Shown: positions 37,449-47,162 of the stretch, in pieces
How positions within the stretch are numbered: position 1 is the first letter of the stretch
Layout: each line of letters opens with the position of its first letter
Origin: Roseateles chitinivorans
Lineage (GTDB): Bacteria; Pseudomonadota; Gammaproteobacteria; Burkholderiales; Burkholderiaceae_C
NCBI RefSeq assembly: GCF_002761755.1
Contig: NZ_PEOG01000014.1
Coordinates: 1 to 64,000, forward strand
DNA length: 64,000 bases
Direction of reading: 5' to 3'
Position numbers and translations under genes: made by a program
Notes under the pieces: model-generated
What the model was told of the DNA's origin: nothing
Database searches by the model: none
What the model saw: only the letters and a program-made list of their open reading frames with translations

Positions 37449-37468
37449 AACGGGGCCTAGGCCCCGTT
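37449..37468 (-). terminator. Perfect palindromic hairpin after pilA
   Basis: aacggggcc/ggccccgtt with a central CTAG, followed on the minus strand by TTGTCATTT, 21 bp past the pilA stop. It probably ends most pilA transcripts, so tfpZ is expressed at a lower level. Confidence 0.7.
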
Positions 37469-37489
37469 GTTCATCCGTGAACGGACTTA

Positions 37490-37897
37490 TTACTTGCAGC
37501 TTGCGGCCACGTACTTCTTGTCGATCGTGGTCGAGCAGACCCACTTCAGGCTTTCCTTCGTGCCATCCTGCGAGGCCGTCAGGACAATGTCACCCGTCGC
37601 ATCCGGCACAGTCGACGTGGCGGTGATCACGCCAGCAGCATAGGTCACGCCGCTCACGAATTGGCTCTTGATGTTCTCCGTCGGGATGTCGGTCTGCAGC
37701 TGCGGGATCGAGCCCTTGACGGTGAAGAACTCCTGAACGGCGGCCTTCGGCTGGGTCGCGGCAGCCATCACTTCCGAGACCTTGGTCTTGGTGATGTAGT
37801 CACGATACGCTGGCAGAGCCACAGCAGCCAGGATACCGATGATCGCCACGACGATCATCAGTTCGATCAGGGTGAAACCTTGTTGAACGCGCTTCAT
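37490..37897 (-). CDS. pilA: Type IV major pilin PilA
   Basis: The structural subunit of type IV pili, 135 residues. The leader MKRVQQG is cut by prepilin peptidase before F, and the mature N-terminus [27 protein letters not shown] carries the invariant Glu5. The C-terminal disulfide region is C121...C134 (WVCSTTID...ASCK). The ATG at 37897 has a GGAG seven bases upstream, so it is chosen over an ATG two codons earlier. The promoter is sigma-54 type (37942-37957). Neighbouring tfpZ and pglL suggest a glycosylated pilin. Confidence 0.96.
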   Translation of the reverse strand: MKRVQQGFTLIELMIVVAIIGILAAVALPAYRDYITKTKVSEVMAAATQPKAAVQEFFTVKGSIPQLQTDIPTENIKSQFVSGVTYAAGVITATSTVPDATGDIVLTASQDGTKESLKWVCSTTIDKKYVAASCK

Positions 37898-37941
37898 AAA
37901 CACTCCAAAGAGAGATTAGGGGTAGAGACGAGTCCTGTGTA

Positions 37942-37957
37942 CGCAGGGGCCGTGCCA
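37942..37957 (-). promoter_or_regulatory. Sigma-54 (RpoN) promoter of pilA
   Basis: On the minus strand TGGCACGGCCCCTGC contains GG, ten bases, then GC, the -24/-12 pattern of RpoN promoters (consensus TGGCAC-N5-TTGC). Transcription would start near 37930, leaving a leader of about 33 nt before the pilA ATG. Pilin genes of Pseudomonas are known to be RpoN/PilR dependent. Confidence 0.8.
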
Positions 37958-37996
37958 GCCGCCTTCCCTCTCCACTCCGTGACCCACTTCACGGCC

Positions 37997-38098
37997 TGTC
38001 GGAAGCGGCCTGACTTCAAGTGACCATTTTTGTCAGTCGATCTGCCACGATTTGTCAGCCGCTTGGCCCCTGCCAAACTTTGTCGCCCGAGGCATGTC
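37997..38098 (-). promoter_or_regulatory. Cluster of TGTC motifs upstream of the pilA promoter (candidate PilR enhancer)
   Basis: TGTC occurs at 37997, 38031, 38053, 38081 and 38095 on the plus strand, three of them as TTTGTC(A/G) (read as TGACAAA/CGACAAA on the coding strand), 40-155 bp upstream of the -24 element. In P. aeruginosa PilR binds TGTC clusters at a similar distance. Assignment here is by analogy. Confidence 0.5.
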
Positions 38099-38164
38099 GC
38101 CCCCGAAACGAAGCCGCCCGCAGCGAAGACCAGTGCGGGCGGCGGACGTGAGGAGGAGCCAACT

Positions 38165-38947
38165 TCAGGCTAGCGAGAACTCCTGGAAGTTCTCCAGAGC
38201 AGAGAGGCGATGCGTCGTACGCAGAGCCATCACCGCCTCCATCACCGCCTCCCGCTCACCGGGCTTGATGTGGGTGATGTGTACGTCAATCGAACCGCCC
38301 AGCTTCGCCAGTTCATCCCGCAGGGTCGTCGGGCACAGGTGTTTGCTGATGCCGGCAAGTCCGCATTCATCGTCGCCAAACGCGCATTCGATGACCAAGT
38401 GGGCAACCTTGATCTCCGACAGCCGCTTCCAGAGTGCCGGATTCGGACCGGTGTCCCCAGTGAAGACCCAGTGTCCGGTGGCGCCTCCGTCGACGGCAAA
38501 ACCAACGGCTGGCACCGTATGCGCAGCGGTGAGCACCTCGATGTGGCGACCGCCGCCCAGGTCCAGGCGGTCACCCACCGCGAACTCGTGGAAAGTCAGC
38601 GCCGGCCGCTGGGGCGAGGGCAGACGGGTGAAGTCCGGCCAGATCACGCCGTTGAACACATGGGCCCGGAGCGCTTCCAGCGTTTCCGGAAGCGCGTGGA
38701 CCTTCACCGGCGGGCGACCCGCCTGTGCGCGTCGGCGCTGGACCGTGTCGGCCAGCAGACCAATCGCCAGGACGTGGTCGAGATGCGAATGCGTGACCAG
38801 GATATGGTCGACCTTGGCCATCGCCTCCACGGTGAGCTCGGCCACGCCGCTGCCGGCGTCGATGAGTACATCGTCGTCCAACAGGAACGAAGTGGTCCTG
38901 TAGCCGGCCGCCAGGGCGCCGGCGCAACCGAGCACGCTAATCTTCAT
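38165..38947 (-). CDS. MBL-fold protein, probable class II cyclic-nucleotide phosphodiesterase
   Basis: A metallo-beta-lactamase-fold hydrolase of 260 residues. The metal-binding motif THSHLDH is at residues 52-58 (H53, H55, D57, H58), with further ligands in AAHTVPAVG, FTGDTGPNPALW and the terminal ITHIKPGE. Overall it matches the PDEase_II group (CpdP-like 3',5'-cyclic nucleotide phosphodiesterases) better than lactonases or glyoxalases. It starts at MKISVLGCAG, without a signal peptide, so it is probably cytosolic. A cAMP-linked role near the pilin cluster would be plausible but is inferred. It is separated from the FHA gene by a terminator, so it has its own promoter. Confidence 0.8.
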   Translation of the reverse strand: MKISVLGCAGALAAGYRTTSFLLDDDVLIDAGSGVAELTVEAMAKVDHILVTHSHLDHVLAIGLLADTVQRRRAQAGRPPVKVHALPETLEALRAHVFNGVIWPDFTRLPSPQRPALTFHEFAVGDRLDLGGGRHIEVLTAAHTVPAVGFAVDGGATGHWVFTGDTGPNPALWKRLSEIKVAHLVIECAFGDDECGLAGISKHLCPTTLRDELAKLGGSIDVHITHIKPGEREAVMEAVMALRTTHRLSALENFQEFSLA

Positions 38948-39147
38948 GCGCGGGACTTTAGAGGCAGCGTTGCGCGGCGCTAAGCGCCGAATCCTCGAAT
39001 CGGGGACTTATTGCCGTCGCTTACGTGACGCCGCCGTTGTGCCGTGAAAACCTGCACGCGTGTCGGTAATCGACCGACAGCGCCGAATCATCTCGATACA
39101 GGATTGGCGGCGATCCACCGCCCGATGTCGCCGAAACGGCCGTGAAA

Positions 39148-39167
39148 AAGGGGCTCGCGAGCCCCTT
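39148..39167 (-). terminator. Intrinsic terminator of the kinase/phosphatase/FHA cassette
   Basis: aaggggctcgcgagcccctt palindrome followed on the minus strand by TTTTT. It lies 26 bp after the FHA gene stop. Confidence 0.85.
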
Positions 39168-39192
39168 GATCAATCCCGTGAAGCGAGAAGCC

Positions 39193-39849
39193 TCAGACCT
39201 GCACGAACTGCATCTGCGTGCCGGCCAGCTCGATCACGTCACCGTTTTTCAGCGGGACCGACTCGGCGGTCAGCGGCGCGCCGTTGACCACCGGTCTGGC
39301 GCCCCCTTCGACGTGCGCGAAGACATAGCCGCTGGGCCGCTTGGTAATCGACGCGACCTGCACGCCGGGCTTGCCGACCGTCGTGACGACCTTCGTCAGC
39401 GTAACCTCACGACCGGCTGCCGGCCCGTTCAGCACCTTGATGGCCGCAGGCGCAGTCGAGACCGGCGCCGGTCCCAAACCACCGAACGAAGACGGCAGTC
39501 CAAAACCGCTGCTCGGGGCCGTGCCCGGGCGCAGGATCATCGTCTTCTCGTAATCGGCGTTGTCCTCGACCAGATACTTGATCTTGTACTTCCCGACTTC
39601 GATCACGTCGCTGTGCGAGAGCAACTGCTTCTTGATCGCCTTGCCGTTGATGTACGTCCCGTTGGTCGAGTTCAGATCCTCGATGAAGACATCCGCGCCA
39701 ACCATCTGCAGCACGGCGTGCTCGCCGCTGACCGCCAAGTTGTCGATGACGATGTCGTTGTACGGCCGACGGCCGAGCGTGGTCTTGTCCTTGGTGACCT
39801 GCACTTCCTTGATCACCACGCCGTCGAGCGACACCACCAGCTTGCCCAT
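39193..39849 (-). CDS. Double-FHA-domain phosphothreonine-binding protein
   Basis: A cytoplasmic adaptor of 218 residues with two FHA folds. FHA1 (about 20-95) has LGRRPYNDIVID, VSGEHAVL and LNSTNGTYINGK, the phosphothreonine-binding residues. FHA2 (about 140-215) is more divergent but has the GREVTLTKVVTTVG strand and GARPVVNGAPL. Between them lies a short linker with DYEKTMILRP, whose Thr could be the target of the neighbouring kinase. The ATG has GAGG upstream. It is the last gene after kinase and phosphatase (40-bp gap) and is followed by a terminator. Together they suggest reading of kinase-made phosphothreonine. Confidence 0.9.
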   Translation of the reverse strand: MGKLVVSLDGVVIKEVQVTKDKTTLGRRPYNDIVIDNLAVSGEHAVLQMVGADVFIEDLNSTNGTYINGKAIKKQLLSHSDVIEVGKYKIKYLVEDNADYEKTMILRPGTAPSSGFGLPSSFGGLGPAPVSTAPAAIKVLNGPAAGREVTLTKVVTTVGKPGVQVASITKRPSGYVFAHVEGGARPVVNGAPLTAESVPLKNGDVIELAGTQMQFVQV

Positions 39850-39889
39850 GCTTGACCTCGAGTCCTGTCTTTATTTGTAGCGGGCCGCC

Positions 39890-40684
39890 TCAACGGCGCC
39901 CATTGTTACGACTGAATGGCCACCACGCCCATGGCTTGGTGCGACTTTCCGCGCGAACCAGAACGATCGCAATATTATCCTTGCCGCCCATGTCATTGGC
40001 CGCGTCGACCAGCGCCTGCGCGGCCTCCGGCAGGTCTTCGTGGCTTTGCAACACCTGCGCCACGCTGGCGTCATCGACCATGTCGGACAGCCCGTCGCTG
40101 CAGAGCAGGATCTGGTCGCCCGGCAGCAGCTCATGCTGATGGACTTCCAGCATCACCGTATCCTCGACCCCTACGGCCCGTGTCACCAGATTCTTGTTGC
40201 TGCTGAAGACAGCTTCTTCGGGCGTCAGTAGACCCGCATCGATCTGTTCTTGCAGCAACGAATGGTCACGCGTCAGCTGGACGAGTTGCCCATCGCGGAA
40301 GCGGTAGGCGCGGGAGTCGCCCACATGCCCCAACAGCAGGCTCTGTTCCCTGAAGACCGCCAGGACCAGCGTCGTGCCCATGCCGGCATAGCGCGGATTG
40401 GTGTTGGCGGCGTTGAAGATCGCCCGATTGGCGTTGTCGACGCAGATATCCATCGCGCGCCGAACATCGATGTCGGTCGCATGCTGGCCGGACTCGGCAA
40501 GCCAACGGCCCAGTTCCGACTTGATGAAGGTCGTCAGCATCTGGCTGGCGACTTCCCCGGCGTTGTAGCCGCCCATGCCGTCCGCGAGAACCGCCAGCCC
40601 GACGCCCGGCTCCAGGGCAACCGAGTCTTCATTGTTGTCGCGCACGCGTCCGGTGTCGGTGGCGCTGAAGAACTCCAGGGTCAT
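39890..40684 (-). CDS. PP2C-family protein serine/threonine phosphatase
   Basis: A metal-dependent phosphatase of 264 residues that would reverse the neighbouring kinase. Conserved PP2C motifs are VRDNNEDS, VLADGMGGYNAGE, GMGTTLVLAV, GHVGDSRAYRF, CSDGLSDMVDD and GGKDNIAIVLV, giving all the metal-binding aspartates. Its ATG overlaps the kinase stop codon by four bases (ATGA), so kinase and phosphatase are made together. The C-terminus (KPWAWWPFSRNN) is short and aromatic. Confidence 0.95.
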   Translation of the reverse strand: MTLEFFSATDTGRVRDNNEDSVALEPGVGLAVLADGMGGYNAGEVASQMLTTFIKSELGRWLAESGQHATDIDVRRAMDICVDNANRAIFNAANTNPRYAGMGTTLVLAVFREQSLLLGHVGDSRAYRFRDGQLVQLTRDHSLLQEQIDAGLLTPEEAVFSSNKNLVTRAVGVEDTVMLEVHQHELLPGDQILLCSDGLSDMVDDASVAQVLQSHEDLPEAAQALVDAANDMGGKDNIAIVLVRAESRTKPWAWWPFSRNNGRR

Positions 40685-41751
40685 GTCTTGCTGGCGGGAT
40701 CGGCTGGGGGAAGGGGATTGTGCACTGCGCCCTGGGACTGTAGCCGCAAAGTTCGCTCGAATGCCTGTCCCGCTGGCGGGGGGGGTGTGGCGCCGGTGCT
40801 ATTGGCCAGCGCCACTGGAATCTGGCTCAAAACTGCCTCCAGGTCCTGCGCCATCAGATCGCCGCGCTGGTAGCGCAGCTCGGGGCGTTTCTCGAGGGCG
40901 AGCGCGACAACCAGGGCCAGGGATTCCGGCAATTCCGGGCGCAGCCGACGAATGTCGGGCGCCGGTTGGTTGGTGATTTGATGCATCAGCGTGGCCATCG
41001 ACTCGGACTGGTGAGGCAGATGGCCAGTGAGCAACTGGAACAGCATCGCGCCCAGCGAATACAGGTCGCTGCGTCCGTCCACCTGGAGGCCGGCCAGTTG
41101 TTCCGGCGACATGTACGACGGCGTGCCCAGCACCAGCCCGGTCCGCGTGCGGCTGCCATCGGCAACACGCGCGATGCCGAAGTCCATGATCTTCACGCTG
41201 CCGGACTCGCGCTCCAGCATCACATTGGCCGGCTTGATGTCCCGGTGCACGACGCCATGACCATGGGCGTACTGGAGTGCCCGCGCCAGCCGGGCGCCGA
41301 GCAGCAAGACCTCCCGCAAAGGGAGCAACTGCCCCGCTCGCGTGTGGTGGCTGAGGTCCTGGCCGACGACGTACTCCATGGCGATCCAGGTATCGCCGGC
41401 GCATTCGCCGGCGTCCAGGACGCGAAGAATGTCGGGGTGGTCCAGGTGCCGCGCCGCGCTGGCTTCCCGCATGAAGCGGTCGCGGACGTCGATCAGGTCC
41501 TCCGGCGCGAATTCACGCTGCAACGCCAGCCGCTTGATCGCGACCGTGGCGCCGCTGCGCCGGTCGACCGCACGGTTGACCACCGCCATCGCTCCGCGGC
41601 CGAGCTCCGCGCCGATCGCGTAGTCGTCGAGCGCCACGCCGGCCGCGCGCGGCATCGGCTGCGTCGTCGGCAGCGTGTCTGGCGCGCCATGGACGTCCTC
41701 GTCGGACGCGCCCCGGCCCAGCAATCGCTTCAGGAAGCCGGAGGCGCTCAT
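40681..41751 (-). CDS. Hanks-type serine/threonine protein kinase (soluble)
   Basis: A eukaryotic-like protein kinase of 356 residues. It has a Gly-loop ELGRGAMAVV, the ATP Lys K73 (VAIKR), catalytic HRDIKPANVM (D171), DFG (190-192), activation loop GTPSYMSPEQ and YSLGAMLFQLLTG. There is no transmembrane helix, unlike PknB-type sensor kinases. The N-terminal 40 residues carry TLPTTQP, a likely autophosphorylation site, and the C-terminus is Pro-rich (TPPPPAGQ). It follows the TerC-family gene by 18 bp, and its stop overlaps the phosphatase start. Confidence 0.95.
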   Translation of the reverse strand: MSASGFLKRLLGRGASDEDVHGAPDTLPTTQPMPRAAGVALDDYAIGAELGRGAMAVVNRAVDRRSGATVAIKRLALQREFAPEDLIDVRDRFMREASAARHLDHPDILRVLDAGECAGDTWIAMEYVVGQDLSHHTRAGQLLPLREVLLLGARLARALQYAHGHGVVHRDIKPANVMLERESGSVKIMDFGIARVADGSRTRTGLVLGTPSYMSPEQLAGLQVDGRSDLYSLGAMLFQLLTGHLPHQSESMATLMHQITNQPAPDIRRLRPELPESLALVVALALEKRPELRYQRGDLMAQDLEAVLSQIPVALANSTGATPPPPAGQAFERTLRLQSQGAVHNPLPPADPASKT

Positions 41752-41769
41752 GACATGGCGGGCCTTTCG

Positions 41770-42501
41770 TCAGGCTTCAGCCGGCTTGCGCGCGGCCAGC
41801 AGCTTGCCGACGATCAGCACGAACAGCGCGCCGCCCACGCCCAGCGCGTAATAGACCTGCGGCAGCACTTCCGTGGTACCCGGCTTGTCGCCCGGCTGCA
41901 TCGGCACCCAGCTGTTCAGCGCCGGATCGGTGACCAGCATCGTGCCGGCGATCCATCCCAGCAGCATCGCGCCCAGCGTGATCACGATCGGGAACTTGTC
42001 CATCAGCTTGATGACGAGCTGGCTGCCCCAGACGATGATCGGGATCGAGACCAGCAGACCGAAGATCACCAGCGGCATCTGGTGATGGGCACCAGCGCCT
42101 TCCGCGGCACCGGCGATCGCGATGACGTTGTCCAGGCTCATCACGAAGTCCGCGATGATGACGGTCTTCACCGCGCCCCAGAGCTTGTCACTCGCTTCCA
42201 TCTTCGAGTGGTCGTCCTCGGCTTCCGGCATCAGCAGCTTGATGCCGATCCACAGCAGCAGCGCGCCACCGACCAGCTTCAGGAACGGCAGCTTCAACAG
42301 CGTCAACGCGAAGAAGATCAGCACGACGCGCAGCACGATCGCGCCGGCGGTGCCCCACATGATCCCCTTCGTGCGAAGGTTCGGCGGCAACTTGCGGCAG
42401 GCGAGCGCGATGACGACGGCATTGTCGCCACCCAGCAGGATGTCGATCAGGATGATCTGGCCGACGGCGAGCCAGAACTCGGGGCTGGTGAACATTTCCA
42501 T
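41770..42501 (-). CDS. TerC-family integral membrane protein (YjbE-like)
   Basis: A second TerC-superfamily protein, 243 residues from the ATG chosen (an ATG two codons later is also possible, and neither has a clear ribosome binding site). It has about seven membrane helices and the conserved acidic motifs LIDILLGGDNAVVIALA and DFVMSLDNVIAIAGAA, as in YjbE/YkoY manganese exporters that feed exoenzyme metallation. It is distinct from the alx-like gene at 30890 (shorter, different loop lengths). It follows sucCD but a terminator lies between, so it has its own promoter or reads through. It precedes the Ser/Thr kinase by 18 bp, suggesting co-expression. No yybP-ykoY riboswitch is seen upstream. 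Confidence 0.88.
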   Translation of the reverse strand: MEMFTSPEFWLAVGQIILIDILLGGDNAVVIALACRKLPPNLRTKGIMWGTAGAIVLRVVLIFFALTLLKLPFLKLVGGALLLWIGIKLLMPEAEDDHSKMEASDKLWGAVKTVIIADFVMSLDNVIAIAGAAEGAGAHHQMPLVIFGLLVSIPIIVWGSQLVIKLMDKFPIVITLGAMLLGWIAGTMLVTDPALNSWVPMQPGDKPGTTEVLPQVYYALGVGGALFVLIVGKLLAARKPAEA

Positions 42502-42570
42502 GGAAGGGAACCCGCGCCGGGCCTCGCGCAACGAGGGCCCAGTCTAAAGCGTTGGAGGGACGAACGAGAG

Positions 42571-42591
42571 AAGGGGCCCAGTGGGCCCCTT
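42571..42591 (-). terminator. Intrinsic terminator after sucD
   Basis: aaggggcccagtgggcccctt stem with a short T/C-rich tail on the minus strand (TTCTCTCG). It is about 105 bp past the sucD stop and upstream of the TerC-family gene. Confidence 0.6.
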
Positions 42592-42695
42592 CCTTGGTTC
42601 AGGGGGTGCGCGTGGATTGTCCTCGCCCTCCCCCCGTGATCGCAGTGCGTGAAATTACGCACCGACGATCTTCTTGCTCAGGTTTTTCCTGCTGC

Positions 42696-43589
<894 letters not shown>

Positions 43590-43616
43590 GTCGTATTCCT
43601 TGGCTGGGTCTGCGGC

Positions 43617-44777
<1,161 letters not shown>

Positions 44778-45179
44778 AGGGAGGTCTCGCTTGATGGATG
44801 AATCAGGAAGAGGCCGCCGATGCCGCGGACGCTCCGCGATGCCGGCGTTGAGATGGGGTTTGCAGCGCCGGATTCAGCCGAGCCTCCGCGACAAGGATCC
44901 CGTCGTCGCGGCCATAGACCCTCACGTCGACAGTTCGGCGACGTTGCGGCGGATGGCGCTCGGGGGAGGCGGTGAAAGACATAAACCGATGCAAACACGC
45001 AAAAACACGCCCGCGGACGAACGCCGGCGGGCAGATTTGCGAAGCCGAAAATGTAGCATGCTGCGTTGCATCAAGCCCTTGGCGCGGTTGTGACGCGCAC
45101 TGGCGTGGGCTTGTCAGCGGCCCGCAAGGTGCTCATGACGCACGAAGTTTCAGGCGGTTTCGGCGCGTCTGTCACCGCT
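44778..45179. other. sucC upstream region
   Basis: About 400 bp with no supported gene. A candidate extended -10 (TGCTACATT, near 45058-45050, minus strand) would start transcription near 45043. Right at that point lies a hairpin (44998-45041). Nothing else is recognised. Confidence 0.4.
44998..45041 (-). promoter_or_regulatory. Two-tier hairpin at the predicted 5' end of sucC mRNA
   Basis: An outer stem CGCAAA/TTTGCG encloses an inner GCCCGC-rich stem with one bulge. On the sucC (minus) strand it would sit at the very start of the transcript if the predicted promoter is right, where such stems usually slow mRNA decay. It could instead respond to a regulator. No known riboswitch consensus is matched. 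Confidence 0.4.
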
Positions 45180-45788
45180 TCAAGTGTCGCTATCGGCGGC
45201 CGCTCGGCGCACCGCCTTGCGGGCGAGTTCAGATCCAAAGCCCCGACCCATCAGGAAGCGCAGCTGCTTGGCTTCCGCGGCAGCGTCCACCGGCGCCCCG
45301 TCGCCAAACTTGCGCCGTAACACCTCACAGGCACGCTCAAGTTCTCCCGCAGCCAGCGCCGAACGCTGCTCCGCATCGAGCGCCAGGCCATGCTGGGACA
45401 GTTCCTGCTCGATGCGCCGTTGGCCGAAGCGCTGGGAGCGAGCATGGATGCGCGACTCGACGAATCGCGACTCGTCCAGATAGCCGTGCGCCTTGAGCCA
45501 GTCGAGGACAGCGTCCACCTCCTCGGCCAGGCCAGCCGCTTGCGCTTCGGGGTCCTCAGAGGCCGGCGCCTCGGCAAGCCCTGCGCCACTTGCCCTGGGA
45601 TCGAGGTCGGGACCGACCCCGCTGGCCGAGGACTCGATCAGCGCGTCTCGTCGATCACGGGCAATGCGCAGCAGCTTGCGCCGCAGTTCCATCGCGCTGT
45701 GCTCGCGTCGCGCGAGCAGCGCCACGGCTCTGGCCCGGAGCGACAGGGGCTGCGAGGCCGACCCTCGCCGGCTCCCGGACGGAGTCAT
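45180..45788 (-). CDS. recX: Regulatory protein RecX
   Basis: A RecA inhibitor of 202 residues that blocks RecA filament extension. Three helical repeats are visible (SLRARAVALLARREHS, VDAVLDWLKAHGYLDESRF, and the C-terminal KQLRFLMGRGF), with YLDESRFVESRI as the family signature. Between repeats 1 and 2 is an unusual low-complexity insert of about 45 residues (SSASGVGPDLDPRASGAGLAEA). It starts 18 bp after the recA stop and is surely co-transcribed with it under the SOS promoter. Confidence 0.92.
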   Translation of the reverse strand: MTPSGSRRGSASQPLSLRARAVALLARREHSAMELRRKLLRIARDRRDALIESSASGVGPDLDPRASGAGLAEAPASEDPEAQAAGLAEEVDAVLDWLKAHGYLDESRFVESRIHARSQRFGQRRIEQELSQHGLALDAEQRSALAAGELERACEVLRRKFGDGAPVDAAAEAKQLRFLMGRGFGSELARKAVRRAAADSDT

Positions 45789-45806
45789 GCCGTCGCCCCG
45801 CTGCGC

Positions 45807-46850
45807 TTACTCGGCGTCGCCAGGCGCGGCGCCCAGCAGCGGGATGCCCAGGGATTCGCGGATCTTGTTCTCGATCTCGACCGCCAGGTCAGGGTTCTCG
45901 CGCAGGAACTCGCGCGCGTTGTCCTTGCCCTGGCCGATCTTCTCGCCGCTGTAGGCGTACCAGGCGCCGGACTTGTCGACGATCTTCGCGGTCACGCCCA
46001 TGTCGATGATCTCGCCCTCGCGGCTGATGCCCTCGCCATAGAGGATGTCGAACTCCGCCGTCTTGAACGGGGGCGCCACCTTGTTCTTCACGACCTTGAC
46101 CTTGGTCTCGGAGCCGATGACTTCCTCGCCCTTCTTGATCGAGCCGATGCGACGGATGTCCAGGCGGACCGAGGCGTAGAACTTCAGCGCATTGCCGCCG
46201 GTGGTCGTCTCGGGCGAACCGAACATCACGCCGATCTTCATCCGGATCTGGTTGATGAAGATGACCGTGCAGTTGGTCTTCTTGATGGTGGCGGTGAGCT
46301 TGCGCAGCGCCTGGCTCATCAGACGGGCCTGCAGGCCGGGCAGCGCGTCGCCCATTTCGCCTTCAAGTTCCGCCTTGGGCGTCAGCGCGGCGACCGAGTC
46401 CACGATGATCAGGTCCACCGAACCGGAACGCACCAGCGAGTCCACGATCTCCAGCGCCTGTTCGCCGGTGTCGGGCTGGCTGATCAGCAGTTCCTGCAGG
46501 TTGACGCCCAGCTTCTGCGCGTACTGGACATCCAGCGCGTGCTCGGCATCGATGAAGGCGCACACGCCATCCAGCTTCTGCATCTGGGCGATGACCTGCA
46601 GCGTCAGCGTGGTCTTGCCGGACGATTCCGGACCGTAGATCTCGATCACGCGGCCGCGAGGCAGGCCACCGACGCCCAGCGCGATGTCCAGGCCCAGCGA
46701 GCCGGTGGAGACGACCTGGATGTCCTCGATCTTCTCGCCTTCGGCCAGCCGCATGATCGAGCCCTTGCCGAACTGCTTTTCGATCTGGGCGAGGGCGGCC
46801 TGGAGGGCCTTGGCTTTTTCGGTGTTGGCGTTCTTCACGGGGGCGTCCAT
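45807..46850 (-). CDS. recA: Recombinase RecA
   Basis: The recombinase and SOS coprotease, 347 residues. Walker [20 protein letters not shown], the L2/DNA-binding loop ([14 protein letters not shown]) and an acidic C-terminus are all present. The ATG at 46850 has an AGGAG eight bases upstream and matches the usual start MDAPVKN. A longer in-frame start at 46889 would lie at the SOS box and is rejected. Confidence 0.98.
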   Translation of the reverse strand: MDAPVKNANTEKAKALQAALAQIEKQFGKGSIMRLAEGEKIEDIQVVSTGSLGLDIALGVGGLPRGRVIEIYGPESSGKTTLTLQVIAQMQKLDGVCAFIDAEHALDVQYAQKLGVNLQELLISQPDTGEQALEIVDSLVRSGSVDLIIVDSVAALTPKAELEGEMGDALPGLQARLMSQALRKLTATIKKTNCTVIFINQIRMKIGVMFGSPETTTGGNALKFYASVRLDIRRIGSIKKGEEVIGSETKVKVVKNKVAPPFKTAEFDILYGEGISREGEIIDMGVTAKIVDKSGAWYAYSGEKIGQGKDNAREFLRENPDLAVEIENKIRESLGIPLLGAAPGDAE

Positions 46851-46890
46851 GCAATCTTCTCCTGTTGGCTGCGGCGGATTATGGCGCAAT

Positions 46891-46906
46891 CTGTATATCT
46901 GTACAG
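46891..46906. promoter_or_regulatory. LexA SOS box upstream of recA
   Basis: ctgtatatctgtacag matches the CTGT-N8-ACAG LexA operator exactly. It lies 41 bp upstream of the recA ATG and overlaps the predicted -10 (TATACA on the minus strand). LexA repression and SOS induction of recA-recX follow. Confidence 0.9.
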
Positions 46907-47104
46907 TACTTTGTCGAACCGCACCGACCGGCTTTGAGGCTTCGGCGGCGTCGATGCAGGCATGTTAGGCCGCAGGTGGCTCACAGGATGAGCCAGGCCG
47001 CGCGACTCCCTCCTTTTTCCGCCAAAGAGGTGACGCGCCTCCGTCAAGCTGTCGCCGCCCTGACCAACTCCCGGCCGCACCGCCCAACGACGGCTCGGAA
47101 ACGC

Positions 47105-47133
47105 CTAGGGAAGCGCAGCGGACCGCTCCCTAG
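47105..47133 (+). promoter_or_regulatory. Inverted repeat just upstream of the response-regulator gene
   Basis: CTAGGGAAGCG ... CGCTCCCTAG forms a 10-bp stem with one bulge and an 8-base loop. It ends 29 bp before the start codon of the response regulator at 47163, between any promoter and the ribosome binding site. It may be an operator for autoregulation or an mRNA hairpin. Confidence 0.5.
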
Positions 47134-47162
47134 AATGTCTCCATAACCAGAGGGGACGACAC

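Larger units (their letters stand above)
46851..47162. other. Intergenic region between recA and the response regulator
   Basis: About 310 bp. It contains the recA SOS promoter (46891-46906) on the recA side and the inverted repeat 47105-47133 on the response-regulator side. The middle (about 46907-47100) shows nothing recognisable. Confidence 0.5.

Noticed and set aside
39193..41751. Type VI secretion phospho-regulation (PpkA/PppA/Fha) cluster
   Set aside because: No tss/tag genes occur in the window, and the kinase lacks the membrane segment of PpkA.
47105..47133. Intrinsic terminator before the response regulator
   Set aside because: No T-run follows the stem, and it lies upstream of a start codon rather than behind a stop.
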